64,000 nucleotides of DNA from Glossina fuscipes. Lineage: Eukaryota; Arthropoda; Insecta; Diptera; Glossinidae. Within the stretch, counting starts at the first letter, position 1; each line of letters opens with the position of its first letter. The notes beneath the pieces were generated by a model. That model was not told the DNA's origin. It saw only the letters and a program-made list of their open reading frames with translations, and made no database searches. The DNA lies in contig NW_023998414.1 of NCBI RefSeq assembly GCF_014805625.2, positions 17,796,614 to 17,860,613 of the forward strand, read 5' to 3'. The translations under genes were made by a program, and so were the position numbers. Shown one piece after another: positions 36,367 to 48,265 of this stretch.

Positions 36367-38985
36367 ATGGCACGTCAACGTAATAATTCTAATGCTGCCG
36401 GCAGTTCAAACAAATCGAATAAATCCAGTAATCATAGCACGCCTACAGAGAATTCTGGATCGTCGCATAGCACGAAGTTAAGTAATAGTGGCAGTGGCAG
36501 TCGAGCTAGTACTACTGGTTCAAGTACCACTTCGCAAATCGGCAACGAAAAGCAAAAGTCCAGAAATCATAAAAAGAAAGCTACTTTCAATTTATCCTCG
36601 AAATTGATTTTAGATAAATGGAAAACATTAATTGGTTGTGTCTGCTTGGCAGTGGCTTCATACTTTGGCTACTTAGGTTATTTAGAAACACGGGTTAATA
36701 CGCCTTTCGATAATCAAAAGATGGTTACACGAGCCGGTTTAGACAGTCCTGAACTATATTGGGGTTCTTATAGGCCTCTAAATTACTTTGGTTTAAAGAC
36801 AAGAGACCCGCATGCATTGGTAACGGGTTTAATGTGGTATGCACCTTCCAATTTAGGCCATGGTGGCAAGGGTATTCGACATTGGTGTGACATGGCTGAT
36901 AATTTGGATAAATATGGTTGGACTCATCATGACGGTCGTAATTTTGGTATACAAGAAATTCACGATTTACCTTTTGAAATAAAAACATCATTCATAAAAT
37001 ATACGACGGGCAAGCAATTTGGTGGCGATTGGACTGCTAGAATATCTGTTAAGAACACTTCCAAGGCTTGGGATCGATCAATATCATTGATATGGTATGT
37101 GGCCTTAGATGAAAGAACTAATGGCCGCATTAATTACATATCAGATGATAAAAGTCCAGAATCTGGAGTTTATGGTGAAACATTGGGAACAGGAGAATTT
37201 CAATTGCGCTTTCACCCGATTAAAGGAAAAATCTTGCACAAATCATATCTAAGCACCATAGCGCCGTCTTTGAGCAAATTAAAAGAAACTGTTTTCACAC
37301 ATTTTCGTGTTTTTACCGACAAGAAAGGGCAACGTTATGTAGGCTTGCCAGGCGAAATGATATCGCACAATGGCAATATAGCTTTGGATCCGAATTTCAT
37401 AGCCATACAAATCACGGCTGAAGTCAACTTCACTCTCGATATAAGTTATCAATCAATATCGGGATTTTCACTCAACAAGCTTGTGCCAAAGCCACTGACA
37501 GGCAGAGACTTCACTAGTTCGTTGCAAGATCATGTTTTAGCATTTGATAAGCGTTTTGAGGATACTTTCAATTTAAAAGTTCGTGGTTTCTCTGCCGATG
37601 AGATCAATTTTGCCAAATATGCCGTTAGTAATATGCTGGGAGGAATTGGTTATTTTTATGGTGCTAGTAAAGTGAAGTCCGTGCATACATCCAAAGCAGT
37701 GCCTTATTGGAAATCTGCTTTATACACGGCTGTGCCTTCGCGTTCGTTTTTCCCACGCGGCTTTCTTTGGGATGAAGGCTTCCATGGTTTACTATTGTCA
37801 TCATGGGACATTGACATTGAACTAGACATTATGAGTCACTGGTTTGATTTGCTGAACATCGAAGGCTGGATACCCAGAGAACAGATACTCGGAGTGGAGG
37901 CTATGGCTAAAGTGCCAGAAGAATTTGTAATTCAGCATAATTTAAACGCGAATCCGCCCACATTTTTCTTAGTCTTGAAAAAACTATTAAAACATCATAA
38001 GGTAGAATTAGGTGAAAATAGGCGTCTAGACGTTTTGGAGAGATTATATCCACGATTGCAAGCATGGTTTTCGTGGTATAACATTACTCAGAAAGGCGAC
38101 GAACCTGGTGCATATCAATGGCGTGGTCGCGATCCAAATACCGAAAGTGAATTGAATCCGAAAACCTTAACATCAGGATTGGACGATTTTCCAAGAGCTT
38201 CCCATCCAACAAACCGAGAAAGGCATATCGATATTCGATGTTGGATAGCCTTTGCGTCTGGTGTGATGGCCGAACTTTCTACTTTGTTAGGCAAAGATGA
38301 CATTAAATATTACGAAACAGCCAGTTTCCTTCAAAACAATAAACTTTTGAATAATCAACACTTAAGCCCATATACTGGTAACTATGCCGATTGGGGTTTG
38401 CATACAGATTCAGTGGTCTTGAAAAGACCACAATTGACGCAGAAAAATTTGCAGCGTGTACAGCAACAGCATCAACCCCTTGAAATGGTAAGAATTATCC
38501 TAAAGCAACCCGATTACAGATACGTAGACAGCAATTTCGGCTATGTTAACATATTCCCATTTCTCTTGGAAATATTGGATCACGATTCAATTTATTTGGA
38601 GAAGTTAATGCGAAACATTAGAGATTCCGAAATGTTGTGGACTAAATACGGATTGCGATCATTAGCGAAAACGTCGCCACTATATCAGAAACGCAATACC
38701 GAACACGATCCGCCATATTGGCGTGGAGCCATCTGGGTTAATATAAATTATTTAGCTTTAAGGGCTTTAAGACATTATGGTACCATCGAAGGGCCGTACG
38801 CAGCTTATGCACGTGAAATTTACACCGAACTACGCGAAAATTTAATAGAAAACATTTTCAAAGAATATCGACGTACAGGATACTTATGGGAGCAATACGA
38901 TGACATAACCGGACAGGGTAAGGGTTGTTACCCCTTCACCGGCTGGAGCTCATTGATTGTATTGATCATGTCGGAAAAATATTAA
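36367..38985 (+). CDS. GCS1: Mannosyl-oligosaccharide glucosidase (alpha-glucosidase I, GH63)
   Basis: Single-exon gene of 872 aa. The enzyme removes the outermost glucose from Glc3Man9GlcNAc2 on new glycoproteins in the ER lumen, the first step of N-glycan trimming. It reads as a type II membrane protein. A Ser/Asn-rich basic tail (1-84) is followed by a membrane segment at about 87-107 (TLIGCVCLAVASYFGYL) and a luminal catalytic part. GH63 marks include FLWDEGFHGL, EGWIPREQILG, WRGRD, TSGLDDFPRASHP, WRGAIWVNINYLALR and LWEQYDD...GCYPFTGWSSL. By family analogy the catalytic acid is Asp606 (in SGLDD) and the base is Glu842 (in LWEQY). The ATG at 36367 has a good AAAATGG context. AATAAA motifs at 39170 and 39201 follow. 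The protein is slightly longer than human MOGS, mainly in the N-terminal tail. No breaks seen. Confidence 0.96.
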   Translation: MARQRNNSNAAGSSNKSNKSSNHSTPTENSGSSHSTKLSNSGSGSRASTTGSSTTSQIGNEKQKSRNHKKKATFNLSSKLILDKWKTLIGCVCLAVASYFGYLGYLETRVNTPFDNQKMVTRAGLDSPELYWGSYRPLNYFGLKTRDPHALVTGLMWYAPSNLGHGGKGIRHWCDMADNLDKYGWTHHDGRNFGIQEIHDLPFEIKTSFIKYTTGKQFGGDWTARISVKNTSKAWDRSISLIWYVALDERTNGRINYISDDKSPESGVYGETLGTGEFQLRFHPIKGKILHKSYLSTIAPSLSKLKETVFTHFRVFTDKKGQRYVGLPGEMISHNGNIALDPNFIAIQITAEVNFTLDISYQSISGFSLNKLVPKPLTGRDFTSSLQDHVLAFDKRFEDTFNLKVRGFSADEINFAKYAVSNMLGGIGYFYGASKVKSVHTSKAVPYWKSALYTAVPSRSFFPRGFLWDEGFHGLLLSSWDIDIELDIMSHWFDLLNIEGWIPREQILGVEAMAKVPEEFVIQHNLNANPPTFFLVLKKLLKHHKVELGENRRLDVLERLYPRLQAWFSWYNITQKGDEPGAYQWRGRDPNTESELNPKTLTSGLDDFPRASHPTNRERHIDIRCWIAFASGVMAELSTLLGKDDIKYYETASFLQNNKLLNNQHLSPYTGNYADWGLHTDSVVLKRPQLTQKNLQRVQQQHQPLEMVRIILKQPDYRYVDSNFGYVNIFPFLLEILDHDSIYLEKLMRNIRDSEMLWTKYGLRSLAKTSPLYQKRNTEHDPPYWRGAIWVNINYLALRALRHYGTIEGPYAAYAREIYTELRENLIENIFKEYRRTGYLWEQYDDITGQGKGCYPFTGWSSLIVLIMSEKY

Positions 38986-39169
38986 AATGCATGTATCCAA
39001 TGGTAGACATTAGCTGTATATATATATATGTTTGTTTTATTAAAGTATTTACACTTAGTTGTAGGTTTATAAAACAATAATTTTAACGATACTTAGCTAC
39101 AAGATTAACACAGTTAAGAAAAAAGAGAAGACAAAGCATTTTATTTCCTGTTTTAGATAAATGTTTCGC

Positions 39170-39206
39170 AATAAAGAGAATTGTGTGAATTTCTTTTTTT
39201 AATAAA
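39170..39206 (+). terminator. Two poly(A) signals, likely for GCS1
   Basis: AATAAA at 39170-39175 and again at 39201-39206, about 185 and 215 bases after the GCS1 stop. Either could be used. Confidence 0.5.
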
Positions 39207-39570
39207 TTACTTTAGAATTTCAGCTTTAACTACATCCGACTTAGCGAGAGTCTTTAATACGTAGCACTAGCAAAATACCGAGGTATACCAATTTTGTCAT
39301 TGTATTTGTAAATCTCTGTAAACGGCATCAAAAGCAAGTACCATATCATAAACAATCTTGACGATTCTTTTCGACTCTGGCCGTTTATTGGAGAGTTTTT
39401 ACTATCGAGTACTTTACTAACATGTGAAATATACTAGAATAAGCCGCGGCCTTCCATTAAATACTGAATTAAGGCACTATAGGGGAAGAGGTCGAAAAAG
39501 ATGTTCAATCTGATCCGACAAGCTGAAATCGAATCAGAATCACTCCTTGAATCTACATTCTTCCAATAAT

Positions 39571-39660
39571 AAAAGATTGGTCTACATCAAGTCCCTCCAG
39601 GTGTTGCATACATCCGCACAAATTTTATATACCCTTGTACCACAAGTGGTGTACGGTTTT
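39571..39660 (+). repeat. Dispersed repeat end with imperfect palindrome
   Basis: AAAAGATTGGTCTACATCAA leads to a right end TATACCCTTGTACCAC / AAGTGGTGTACGG, an imperfect palindrome. A second copy lies about 920 bases downstream in the same orientation. Confidence 0.6.
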
Positions 39661-40492
39661 TTTATATCATAAACTAGAGACTGAACTATAGAACTAGCAC
39701 TGCGCACTTACTCTTAATTAATTCATTGTTCAGAGATCAATCTTAAAAATAATAAAAATGGTTGAGACGTAATAATTCGTAGACATAGGAAACATCACAG
39801 TCACAGACAGACTTTTTTTTAGTAAAAAGTACTTGAAGCCCTTTATTGCTGAAAGAGAAGTGAACAAATAAAACCATTGTACTATTCTCCTAAAATAGAG
39901 ACTAAAAAGGAAATATCTGAGAAAATTCTATTCAGTTATGACTGAATCTTTTATACCCAACAATTTGCTTTTTTAAAGAATGCAAAAAAAAAAACAAAAC
40001 TTTGCTATTTCACTTTGTTGATTGGGTGTGACCGCTTTTTTTTATACATGCTAGAGGATTGTCCGTCGAGTAGATCTGTGCGACCCAAATCCCCTATGGT
40101 TGATTTACTAGGCACAGATTTTCATTACATTGTCCGAATTCGGTAAGCTTTATTTTCATGTCAAATTATTATCAACGAGAAGTGTGGAATTTTTAGGCCT
40201 TCTTACCGTATAAAGATTGAGTTTCCGTAGCAACGATTGCACGGCAAGACGTTCACAAAGAATGCCGAAATACTATTGCTATGCGATTTTTTCACAAGAT
40301 TCTAGAAAGTGCAACATCTTCTCTTATAACAACTTATCAAAAAAAAGGAGTTATTTGGTGAGTGGTCGGGAAAGTGGAGCCGTGCGAACTATTTTCAATA
40401 GTATTCGTCCTTAGGCGAAAAACACATCTGTGTACCAATTCTCATCAAAAATTGCGGCCTATGTGTTGATTTCGAAAACGATTCGGTATAAT

Positions 40493-40580
40493 AAAAGATG
40501 CGTCCACCTCAAGTCCTTCGGACTGTTACATGCATCGGCACAATCTTAATATACTCTGTACCAAAGGTGGTGTAGGGTAT
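40493..40580 (+). repeat. Dispersed repeat end, second copy
   Basis: AAAAGATGCGTCCACCTCAA through CTGTACCAAAGGTGGTGTAG and GGGTAT aligns along its length with 39571-39660 with many substitutions. Confidence 0.6.
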
Positions 40581-41639
40581 TAGGAGACTTAATGCATGCA
40601 AATAGGAATTCTTGATAATGTTTGTGGGTAAATTAACGTAAAAAGCGTGATTTTATGTTTTCAACATTCTGACGAAACCAGAGGTCATCTAATCTTCTTA
40701 AGGGACTTTTATCATTACTCATGCGAGCAACTACAACAAGCATAGAGCGTAAAGTATCGAGTATGATAGCAAGTATCGAGTATTTTTTTTGATTAGTTTA
40801 TCTTGTATTTGAATTAAATTTGAATGAAAGCATCGCGCTCGGGATGGGGATGAAGATGCGAAAGCAGACCTTCTTTCTTCTATTCAACATGTTTTTAAGT
40901 TTTGTGTTGTTGTAAATAAATCGGAATTTTAATCATAATTCATTAATTTATTAAGCATTATAAAAATAAAATTTGTAAAAATTTCAACACATTTCTCACG
41001 TATAAATTAAAAGAAAACAATTGTTTTTAAGTATACAAATAAGAAATATTAATTTAAAATCTTTAACTTGTTTGCAAAAAAAAAAAGGAAAAATAAATCC
41101 AAATAAAAACTTAATTGAAGACATATTTTCTTATATTAGAATATTAATATTAATTAATTATATTATGTTTTTGTTATTAAAGTTAGTTTATTAAATAAAA
41201 CATGTAGAAGGGATGAGAAGACACAAGGACTTAAGTTAATTTTACACCTAATAGTTAACAAGAAAATCATAAATTTCCCCGATAAAAACGCAAACGTTCG
41301 TTTACCTACTTAGCCACAAGTCAACTTTACTAGTTTCACTAGCTATTCATTAAATTTTTTGTAAACTTTAGACTTGACGTGTTAATAGTCGACAAAAAAA
41401 TAAATAAATAAATAAAAAATTTAATTGAATTAAATTTTAAACGCAATAGATAACAAATATACGTTTTCTTGGGTTTTTTTATTCTCGTTTGGCTATTTTA
41501 CTTTATCCGCTCCAAGCTTTAAGAAGTACTTGAAAACGCCTCGTGTAACAAATGCATATTAGAGAGTCTCCATTTCTTTGTGGTACAAGAGTATATTAAG
41601 TTTATGGGTACGTATGCAACAGCCACACAGACTTGAAAT

Positions 41640-41830
41640 GAATTCCACCCCATCCTATAATGATCTAAGCTAGCCCGTCTGTCTGCCAGTCTTGTTTGTA
41701 GTTAGCCTACAGGAAACACTTTTTTGACCACTGCTCATGTAACGCCTTATTTTCAAAAGTCGCTATATGGATGGCTGCAGGCTATTATACGGTATTTAAT
41801 GGTGGGCCTTGTCTAAGTATTTATTTGTAT
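41640..41830 (+). repeat. Dispersed repeat copy, diverged
   Basis: CCCGTCTGTCTGCCAG, GCCTACAGGAAACAC, and GTAACGCCTTATTTTCAAAA correspond to the family blocks. Confidence 0.45.
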
Positions 41831-42756
41831 ATTTATATACACATATATAAGGTCTCTTGCAGTGTGATAGAGAGGTTTGCAGATCCTTTTTTTTATCCAT
41901 TATTAGAAATTGAGACGAATTGGGACAAAATGTCCAAGTAATTTGAAAAAATCCGAATTTCCAATGAATTTTCTTTAATTACTTTCACTTTATAGCTTAG
42001 GTTAATGAGACTTAGAAACTTGGAGCCAATATATATTGAAGTCCCATTCGGGCCCAGTTGCCAGTTAACCGTTGAGAAGTATGTAAGTGGAAACCAGAGA
42101 TTAATTAAAAAGTTTGCGACACCCCAAAGCACATACAGAGTTGTATTAAACATTGCTTGCGTACAAATCACTTTTCATATAGCCATTTGTTTATAAAAGT
42201 AAACCTTCTTATCTTATTTATTAGAGGGAAATCAAAAATATTAGTCTAAATTTCAAAATAAGTTGAGAGTGAACAATTTGATATAACTTAATCACCGGAA
42301 TCTATTTATTCGACTAATGCGTGGTATCTTAATGAATTTAAAAGAAAATTACAATTATATATGCATGGATAGCAAAACTTCGAGTATAATAATTTATCAA
42401 TCGGTGATCGATTGATTCGTTGTTAACTAAATTTAAAAGCCATGTAAGTACCTCGAAAAGAAAAATAATAATAATAATATAAATAAAAAAAAATAAATAA
42501 ATAAATAAATAAATTAGAAAAGAAAAATGCTTAGAGCTTAAATAGAAGAAAAAATAGACTATATAAATAATTTAAAAAAAAAAAAAAAAAAAAACAAAGA
42601 AGAAAAAGAAGACATTTCTGGAAGCTTAATTATAGTAGTTAATAAAGTGTGTACACGCGTGTATGTATATATAGATATAAAATGAATATACAACAATCGA
42701 GAAAAACATATCGTTTCAATATCATAATTTAATAGACTATTAACATGGTTTTGTTA

Positions 42757-42762
42757 TTTATT
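42757..42762 (-). terminator. Poly(A) signal for the TMEM68-like gene
   Basis: On the - strand this reads AATAAA, starting 37 bases after the stop codon at 42799. It is the closest canonical signal and is assigned by position. Confidence 0.5.
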
Positions 42763-42798
42763 TTTAATTCAAGAGGGGGGACATTTTAAACTTAACAA

Positions 42799-45700
42799 TT
42801 AAACATATTTTTTACTGCGAAATGGTGGGAAACGGTCCAGCAGCGCATGGAATATGCTGCCCGGAACACGTTGATGTTTATTGATTAAATCCTCTAAGGC
42901 TTGAGCCACCTGTGCAAAATAATGCCTAAATTAAATAAGTAAATTTAATAATAAAAATAGCAATTCATTTAAATTACCTTAACTTGTAACTCCTCGGGTG
43001 TTATGTTATAATCGTATTTTACCGGCTTACCCAAATAGGTGCGAAATTTCACGGGGAATCCGCCGTATATTGGATAAACTGGTATTCGGACTGCATTGTA
43101 TAGCTTTAAAAACAAATTTCGAAATATACCTAACTGACGGAAGCCTTCACGTAAATTTTGTGTAAAGCAAGGAATGATTGGTACCTTAGCGTCTAAAGCC
43201 ACCTTAGCAAAACCGACACGATTACGCCATAATAGTTCATAATAATTATCGCCAAATTGCGCTTCGTATACACCGCCCGGTGATATGGCCAATAGGTTGC
43301 CTTCATTTAAAATGTTCACACAAGATTGTACCGTGCCGGGGCTTATGTGAAACGCTTCCGATATTGTTCCCCAACCGGGTAATTTAAACAGAAATCGATC
43401 GCCTATACTGTAAATGAGGCGATCCTTTTGTAAAACAACTCGCGAATTAAGATAATACATATCCACCGGTATGGCACCATGGTAGTAAACAATTAGAGCA
43501 GGACCGTTATCCGGAATATTTTCCATTCCGATAACCTCGTAGCCATGATAAATGCGCCCATGGGCATCCCAAATGGCTGCCACCAGTTTACGTCCGAATT
43601 CCCAAAACCTTCGATCGGTACGAACAGCCCGTAAAATCACTTCTCTGTAAAGAAAAAATTTAAAAGCAACCCTTTTTTTTTTGTTTTTGTACAAAAGGAA
43701 AGCAAAAAAATAAATGCAGAAACAAGAAATGGCTTAAGAGTCGAAAATGTTTCAAGCAACATTTTCACAATTCCAACGAACCTATGTTAATATCTAGACA
43801 AAGGGATGGATGCCTACAGCTAAAAAAAGTCCAACGATCTCAATACCTTTCGATCGATCTTTCACTAAATCTGATGTGAAAGAGTAGATGCGTTGACATT
43901 AGCAAGATTTTAATTACTAAAAATTTGTAGGAACACCATTCCTGTCCACGTCAATCAATTTTTTTTTTTTTTTGTTTAATGGATTGTTGGGAGCTTCGGG
44001 AATACGTGGGAAAAATTTATTATTTATAAAAAATTTTATCCAAGCCATCTCCCAAGCTCTACGCCAAGAATACTTGTATCAAATGTATTGCAGCTTAATG
44101 TCTTGCCATTTGATTACTGCCTCCTCTCTGCGGTACAAAAATTTATTGTAAAAGAAGGCATGTCTGTCATGTATTGTAAAAGTAGTGTCGGCCGTTTTGT
44201 TTGCTTTTAAGAATTTTCAACAATTTAAGGAGAGAAGACTAAAATTTTCGTACTACTGACATAGGCTAACTTTTCATCTAGCTAAACAAGTAAAAACACT
44301 CATATCCTGTCGTTAAATGCCCTATACCACTTTACTTAATACACTTACTCATATAACGACGTGGGCTAAAAATTGTAGGTTGCACACAAGAAAACAAAGT
44401 GGCGAAGCAAGAACTTCAGATAGATAGGACGGACGAATACAAACCGATTCTTAAGTACCAATAACTTGTTCATTTGTAATCGAATAAGCAATATAGTCGT
44501 AAAAGTCTGAGTAGTGGATGATTGTCGCTCCACACCTCTAATTGTCACAACAAATAAATAAAATGCTAAAGTTATGGAGAATAAAGAAACTTGAGTTTGC
44601 GTAAAATCGCTGGCAATTGTAGAGAGGTCTCAAATATTTACCCATGACAGATCTATAGGAAATCGGGGGCGAATGTTTAGATTCCCATTAAAAGCTATTT
44701 TGAGCAAAATTTTCTAATAAATCTTTGAATCTTTTTTTTTTGAAAAGACTAAAAGCGAGTTTGTGCACCCTTTTGCAGCTGTGGATACAACTTACGTGTA
44801 CCATAATACTGAACTCTGAACTGAAAAAAGAAAAGAAACAAGACGTAAAGTAGGCTGGACCATGTCGACGCGATGCCAGCGAAGCAAATTAAAGAAATAG
44901 CAGGGAAATGCCCAAGAACATTTGCAGAAGGAGAATACGGGGATACGGGTATGAATAAATTCGTCTTTTGTTTGCCGACAAGCATTGACTAGGAATTACA
45001 TTGGCAATTTGACAGGTGAGAAAGTAAGCGAACGGAATTGAGGGGGGGAGTAGAAGTAACGGGAGAAACAGCAAAAGACTTTGGAATATGCGCACCACAC
45101 TACCATAGATGGAGTTCCCTTTCTCACTCCAATCTTTTTCATTCTCCCATTCCCATCTTCTTAGAAGGAGGAAGGAATGGTCCATCCAATAAAGAATGCA
45201 CGGCGGGTAAGATTATCACCAGAATGAAAAGTCATTTTCAAGACGAAGTAAACATGTGACGAAAGATATTACAGTTAAGAAGGTATCCACTTTACCTCCA
45301 TTGGTGCAATGGTCGGCTATGAAGATTTCAATAAATTGATATATATATATAAATATATACTCGTTTAGGTGGATTTTTTTCTGCTTTCTTTCTTGCTGAA
45401 ATGCGTTATTTCGAACACGTTTCTCAAAGTTACAATAACTTTCGCAACACATCGCTGTTTAATTTTATTCTAAACACCCATTATTATTGTTCTGGTGGGA
45501 CTGCTCGTGGAATACAACGAAATGAATAAAATTAATTGTGTTTTGTGTGTTGGGTGCCTTATTGTTATTAATGTTATCATTGTTGTATACAAACCTGTGC
45601 AATTTGTAAATGAATAACACTAAAAAAGATATGTAAATTAATGCCACAAACACCAAGGGCAAAAGGAATGTTACAATTAACGGTGTCAGTAAGCGATACA

Positions 45701-45937
45701 GCCATAATGAATAATCCAAATCGATATACGAGGCTGAAAGATACAAAGAAACAAAAAGGTCACATGAAAGAAAGATATCAATAGTAGCGCTGTACATAAA
45801 TAAGAGATTACGTACAAACTTAATATGAATAATATAGATAAACAACCAAGTAAGAATAATGGAATAGATGTAAACGTTAAGCTAAGCTTACATAGTAATT
45901 CTTGTAGTCTCTTTGTTATATCTTGTATAAAATCCAT
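42799..45937 (-). CDS. TMEM68/DIESL-like membrane acyltransferase (LPLAT family)
   Basis: Four coding exons: 45937-45892, 45733-45595, 43644-42978 and 42909-42799. They join in phase to 320 aa (human TMEM68 is of similar size). All introns are GT..AG; intron 2 is 1950 bases. Residues about 24-58 are very hydrophobic (LLTPLIVTFLLPLVFVALI), giving one or two membrane spans. The acyltransferase part follows, with family blocks WDAHGRIYHGYEV, GPALIVYYHGAIPVD (His117, Asp123), AISPGGVYEA (about 181-190) and VPIIPCFTQN (about 216-225), then the family tail with KHQRVPG. The relative in mammals makes triacylglycerol and ether lipids at the ER using acyl donors; the same role here is inferred. The start is the first ATG in the frame, which also gives the family-length N-terminus. 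The first short exon (15 codons plus one base) is the least certain. Confidence 0.9.
43645..45594 (-). other. Intron 2 of the TMEM68-like gene, with repeat remnants
   Basis: This 1950-base intron holds poly(T) runs, a dispersed-repeat piece around 44330-44480 (a block of the form GTAGGTTGCACACAAGAA also occurs at 52241-52258) and, at about 44849-44929, a short + strand frame that resembles the C-terminal end of a non-LTR retrotransposon polyprotein. No functional gene was seen inside. Confidence 0.6.
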
Positions 45938-48265
45938 AATCGTGATTGTTGATACGTGTGTTTTGTGGATTATTCGCAAAGAAACTTTTTCTTTAATTTC
46001 GTATCGTGTATCGCGGCCGTAGTCACTTCGACTTTGCTCTAAGTCTCGGGTGTAGTTTAATGCTTTCTTTTCTTTTCAAAAGAATCAAAAGAATTCTCTC
46101 TTCATATAGTGTAAAATGATTTTTTGTTTTATTTTTGTTAACATTGTTGCTGTCTCAAATGTTATTATATCTATTTAAATTTGCTACCTTTTTTTGTTTT
46201 ATTGTTTTTGCTGTTTTTATATAAATATTTTATATTACATTATTATTACTGTTATTATCTTTCAAACCTCTTTGAGTTGAACATATATCTTACATATATG
46301 CATTTTTTAATTTGTTTCTTATATTTTATATTTACGGCACGCAAAACAAACACACGCATACGCATACGTAGTATGTGTTTATCTTTCTAATTATATATTC
46401 CACTGAAGTGTTTATTAGAATTTTGCAGCGTCGTAAAAGTTCGTAAATGCCGCGTGAAAACGTTTTGTTTACCTATTAACTTCATATAGAACTGTAGTGA
46501 ATTTCTGTGATAGAACGTCAAAGCCACTAAAATTCTGAAAAGTACCGCATAAAAATGTACTATATTTGTTTCAAAATTTAGCATACAATGTTGTAAAATT
46601 CCGTACGATGCACATAAGAAAGTACACATTGTTTTTTCTTAATGGATAAATGAAAGTTCGCAACAATCTGTCGCGTATGGTTATCGAGAGTTTTAGAAAA
46701 ATCCTTTTCAAAATACTGCGATATTTTTGCAGTAAAAATATTGCAATATCTAATGAAAGACGTCTTCCATTTTGTACATCGCTGTACGAAACTATGGCCA
46801 GACACGAAGAATCGCCTTACAAAGTTCTCAAAGCCAAATGAAAATAATATTTTCAGATTTATAACATCATTAAACGAAATTGATACTATTTCGCCAGTAT
46901 GTTATATGTAATGTCTAGACTAATGTTGTTCTTACAATATCTATACATGCTATTGAGACCGCGCGAGAGACATTACAACTAAAATGCATTTTTTAACTTT
47001 TAAAAGTCACACCACTATTCCAAAGCTTTAGAAATGGTTTTTTTATCAGGCAGTTTGACAACACGACAAATTGAAACACACATATTTTTGCTGTCTGTAA
47101 AATGACATGTTGGAAAGAACAAAAGTCGTAGGATCGTTGATCGTTAATATTAATTGATTTTTTTATAAGAAAATGTTTGATCTGGAATGTTATTATTGCT
47201 TATATTTGAATTAATGCGTATTCAAGTCTTGCGGCGACGGCTAGTCGTCATCAGGGTTAACTACAGGCTTGTCCGTTCATCGTAGCTTGCAGCGACAAAA
47301 CAAACGAGAAAATCAGACAATCAGAGTAATTGTAGGTACACTGAAGGTGCTTTTGAGAAATATTAAGTTCGGTAAAAGCCGGCCGTAGCAAACGAGTTCT
47401 CGATATTACTGGGTAATGAATTCCTTCTCCTAGATATAATTGTAAACCAACTGAATTCAAATACTAAGCTTTAACTTTAATATTAACTCAAACTACGAAT
47501 CTACTAAACTAAAAGTATACATACAATGAACCAAGATTAAAACCATATTTTTCACGTTATAATCCAATCATTTGGTATCTTAAAATTTTTCGTTCATACG
47601 TAATGGAATGGAATATGGGCTTGCAAAAATAATTGGGAAACCTTAGGGAAAGAGAGCCGTTAAAAGAGAAAAAAATTTAAATTCTAGCTGACGATGTTTT
47701 TAATCATATCAATCCCATAAATCGAAATAGTGTTATCAATATCAAGCAAATGACATATTTTTTATAATTTGTCGTATTTTTATACTTTTCTTAAAAGTTC
47801 ATAGAACAAGGGCGAAAAACAATATATAAATATAGAAAAAAATTTGCAGTGTATGCATCTTGATGAACTTGGCATAACTGTTTTCAAATATATATTTGCA
47901 AGTCAAGCAAGTAAACAGAAATCAGCTGTGGTGAAAAAAAAATATCAAAAACAAAAGTAAAACAACCGCTGCAGTTACTATTAGACGTAAATATCTAAAT
48001 AATAATAGTTTCTTATGCAGTTTATTATATTTTTTTTTTTTATTACAAATTTTCAGAGATTATAGAGCTTATCTTTATTAAAATAAACAAAGTTGAACGT
48101 CTAATACAGTGATAAGACATTAATTAGTTGTATATTAGACGTATAAGCAAGAGTACAATAAAACGCGATCCAACGCAAACAAAGACTAACAAATTTTGAG
48201 GGCATTACTGCAAAAGTATAGAACGCAAAAAAAAATCGGTGCAGTGACTAGCGGAAATTTGAATT
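45938..48265. other. Divergent spacer between the TMEM68-like gene and Tango2
   Basis: Bidirectional 5' region of two genes transcribed away from each other, about 2.3 kb. It is AT-rich, with overlapping short open frames on both strands and no recognisable protein. The promoters must lie here, but no core element stood out. Confidence 0.5.

Larger units (their letters stand above)
38986..42798. other. Convergent spacer between GCS1 and the TMEM68-like gene
   Basis: No coding sequence recognised. It holds the GCS1 3' UTR, two related dispersed-repeat copies (39571-39660 and 40493-40580), a further diverged copy (41640-41830), very AT-rich stretches at 40900-41470 and 42460-42600, and the 3' UTR of the - strand gene. 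The short open frames here overlap each other on both strands and look random. Confidence 0.5.

Noticed and set aside
36725..38303. - strand open frames over GCS1
   Set aside because: They are antisense shadows of the GH63 coding sequence.
44889..45185. 98-codon hydrophobic - strand frame in the TMEM68-like intron
   Set aside because: It lies in an intron whose flanking exons join cleanly without it. The Leu-rich stretch comes from a G/A-rich run on the + strand.
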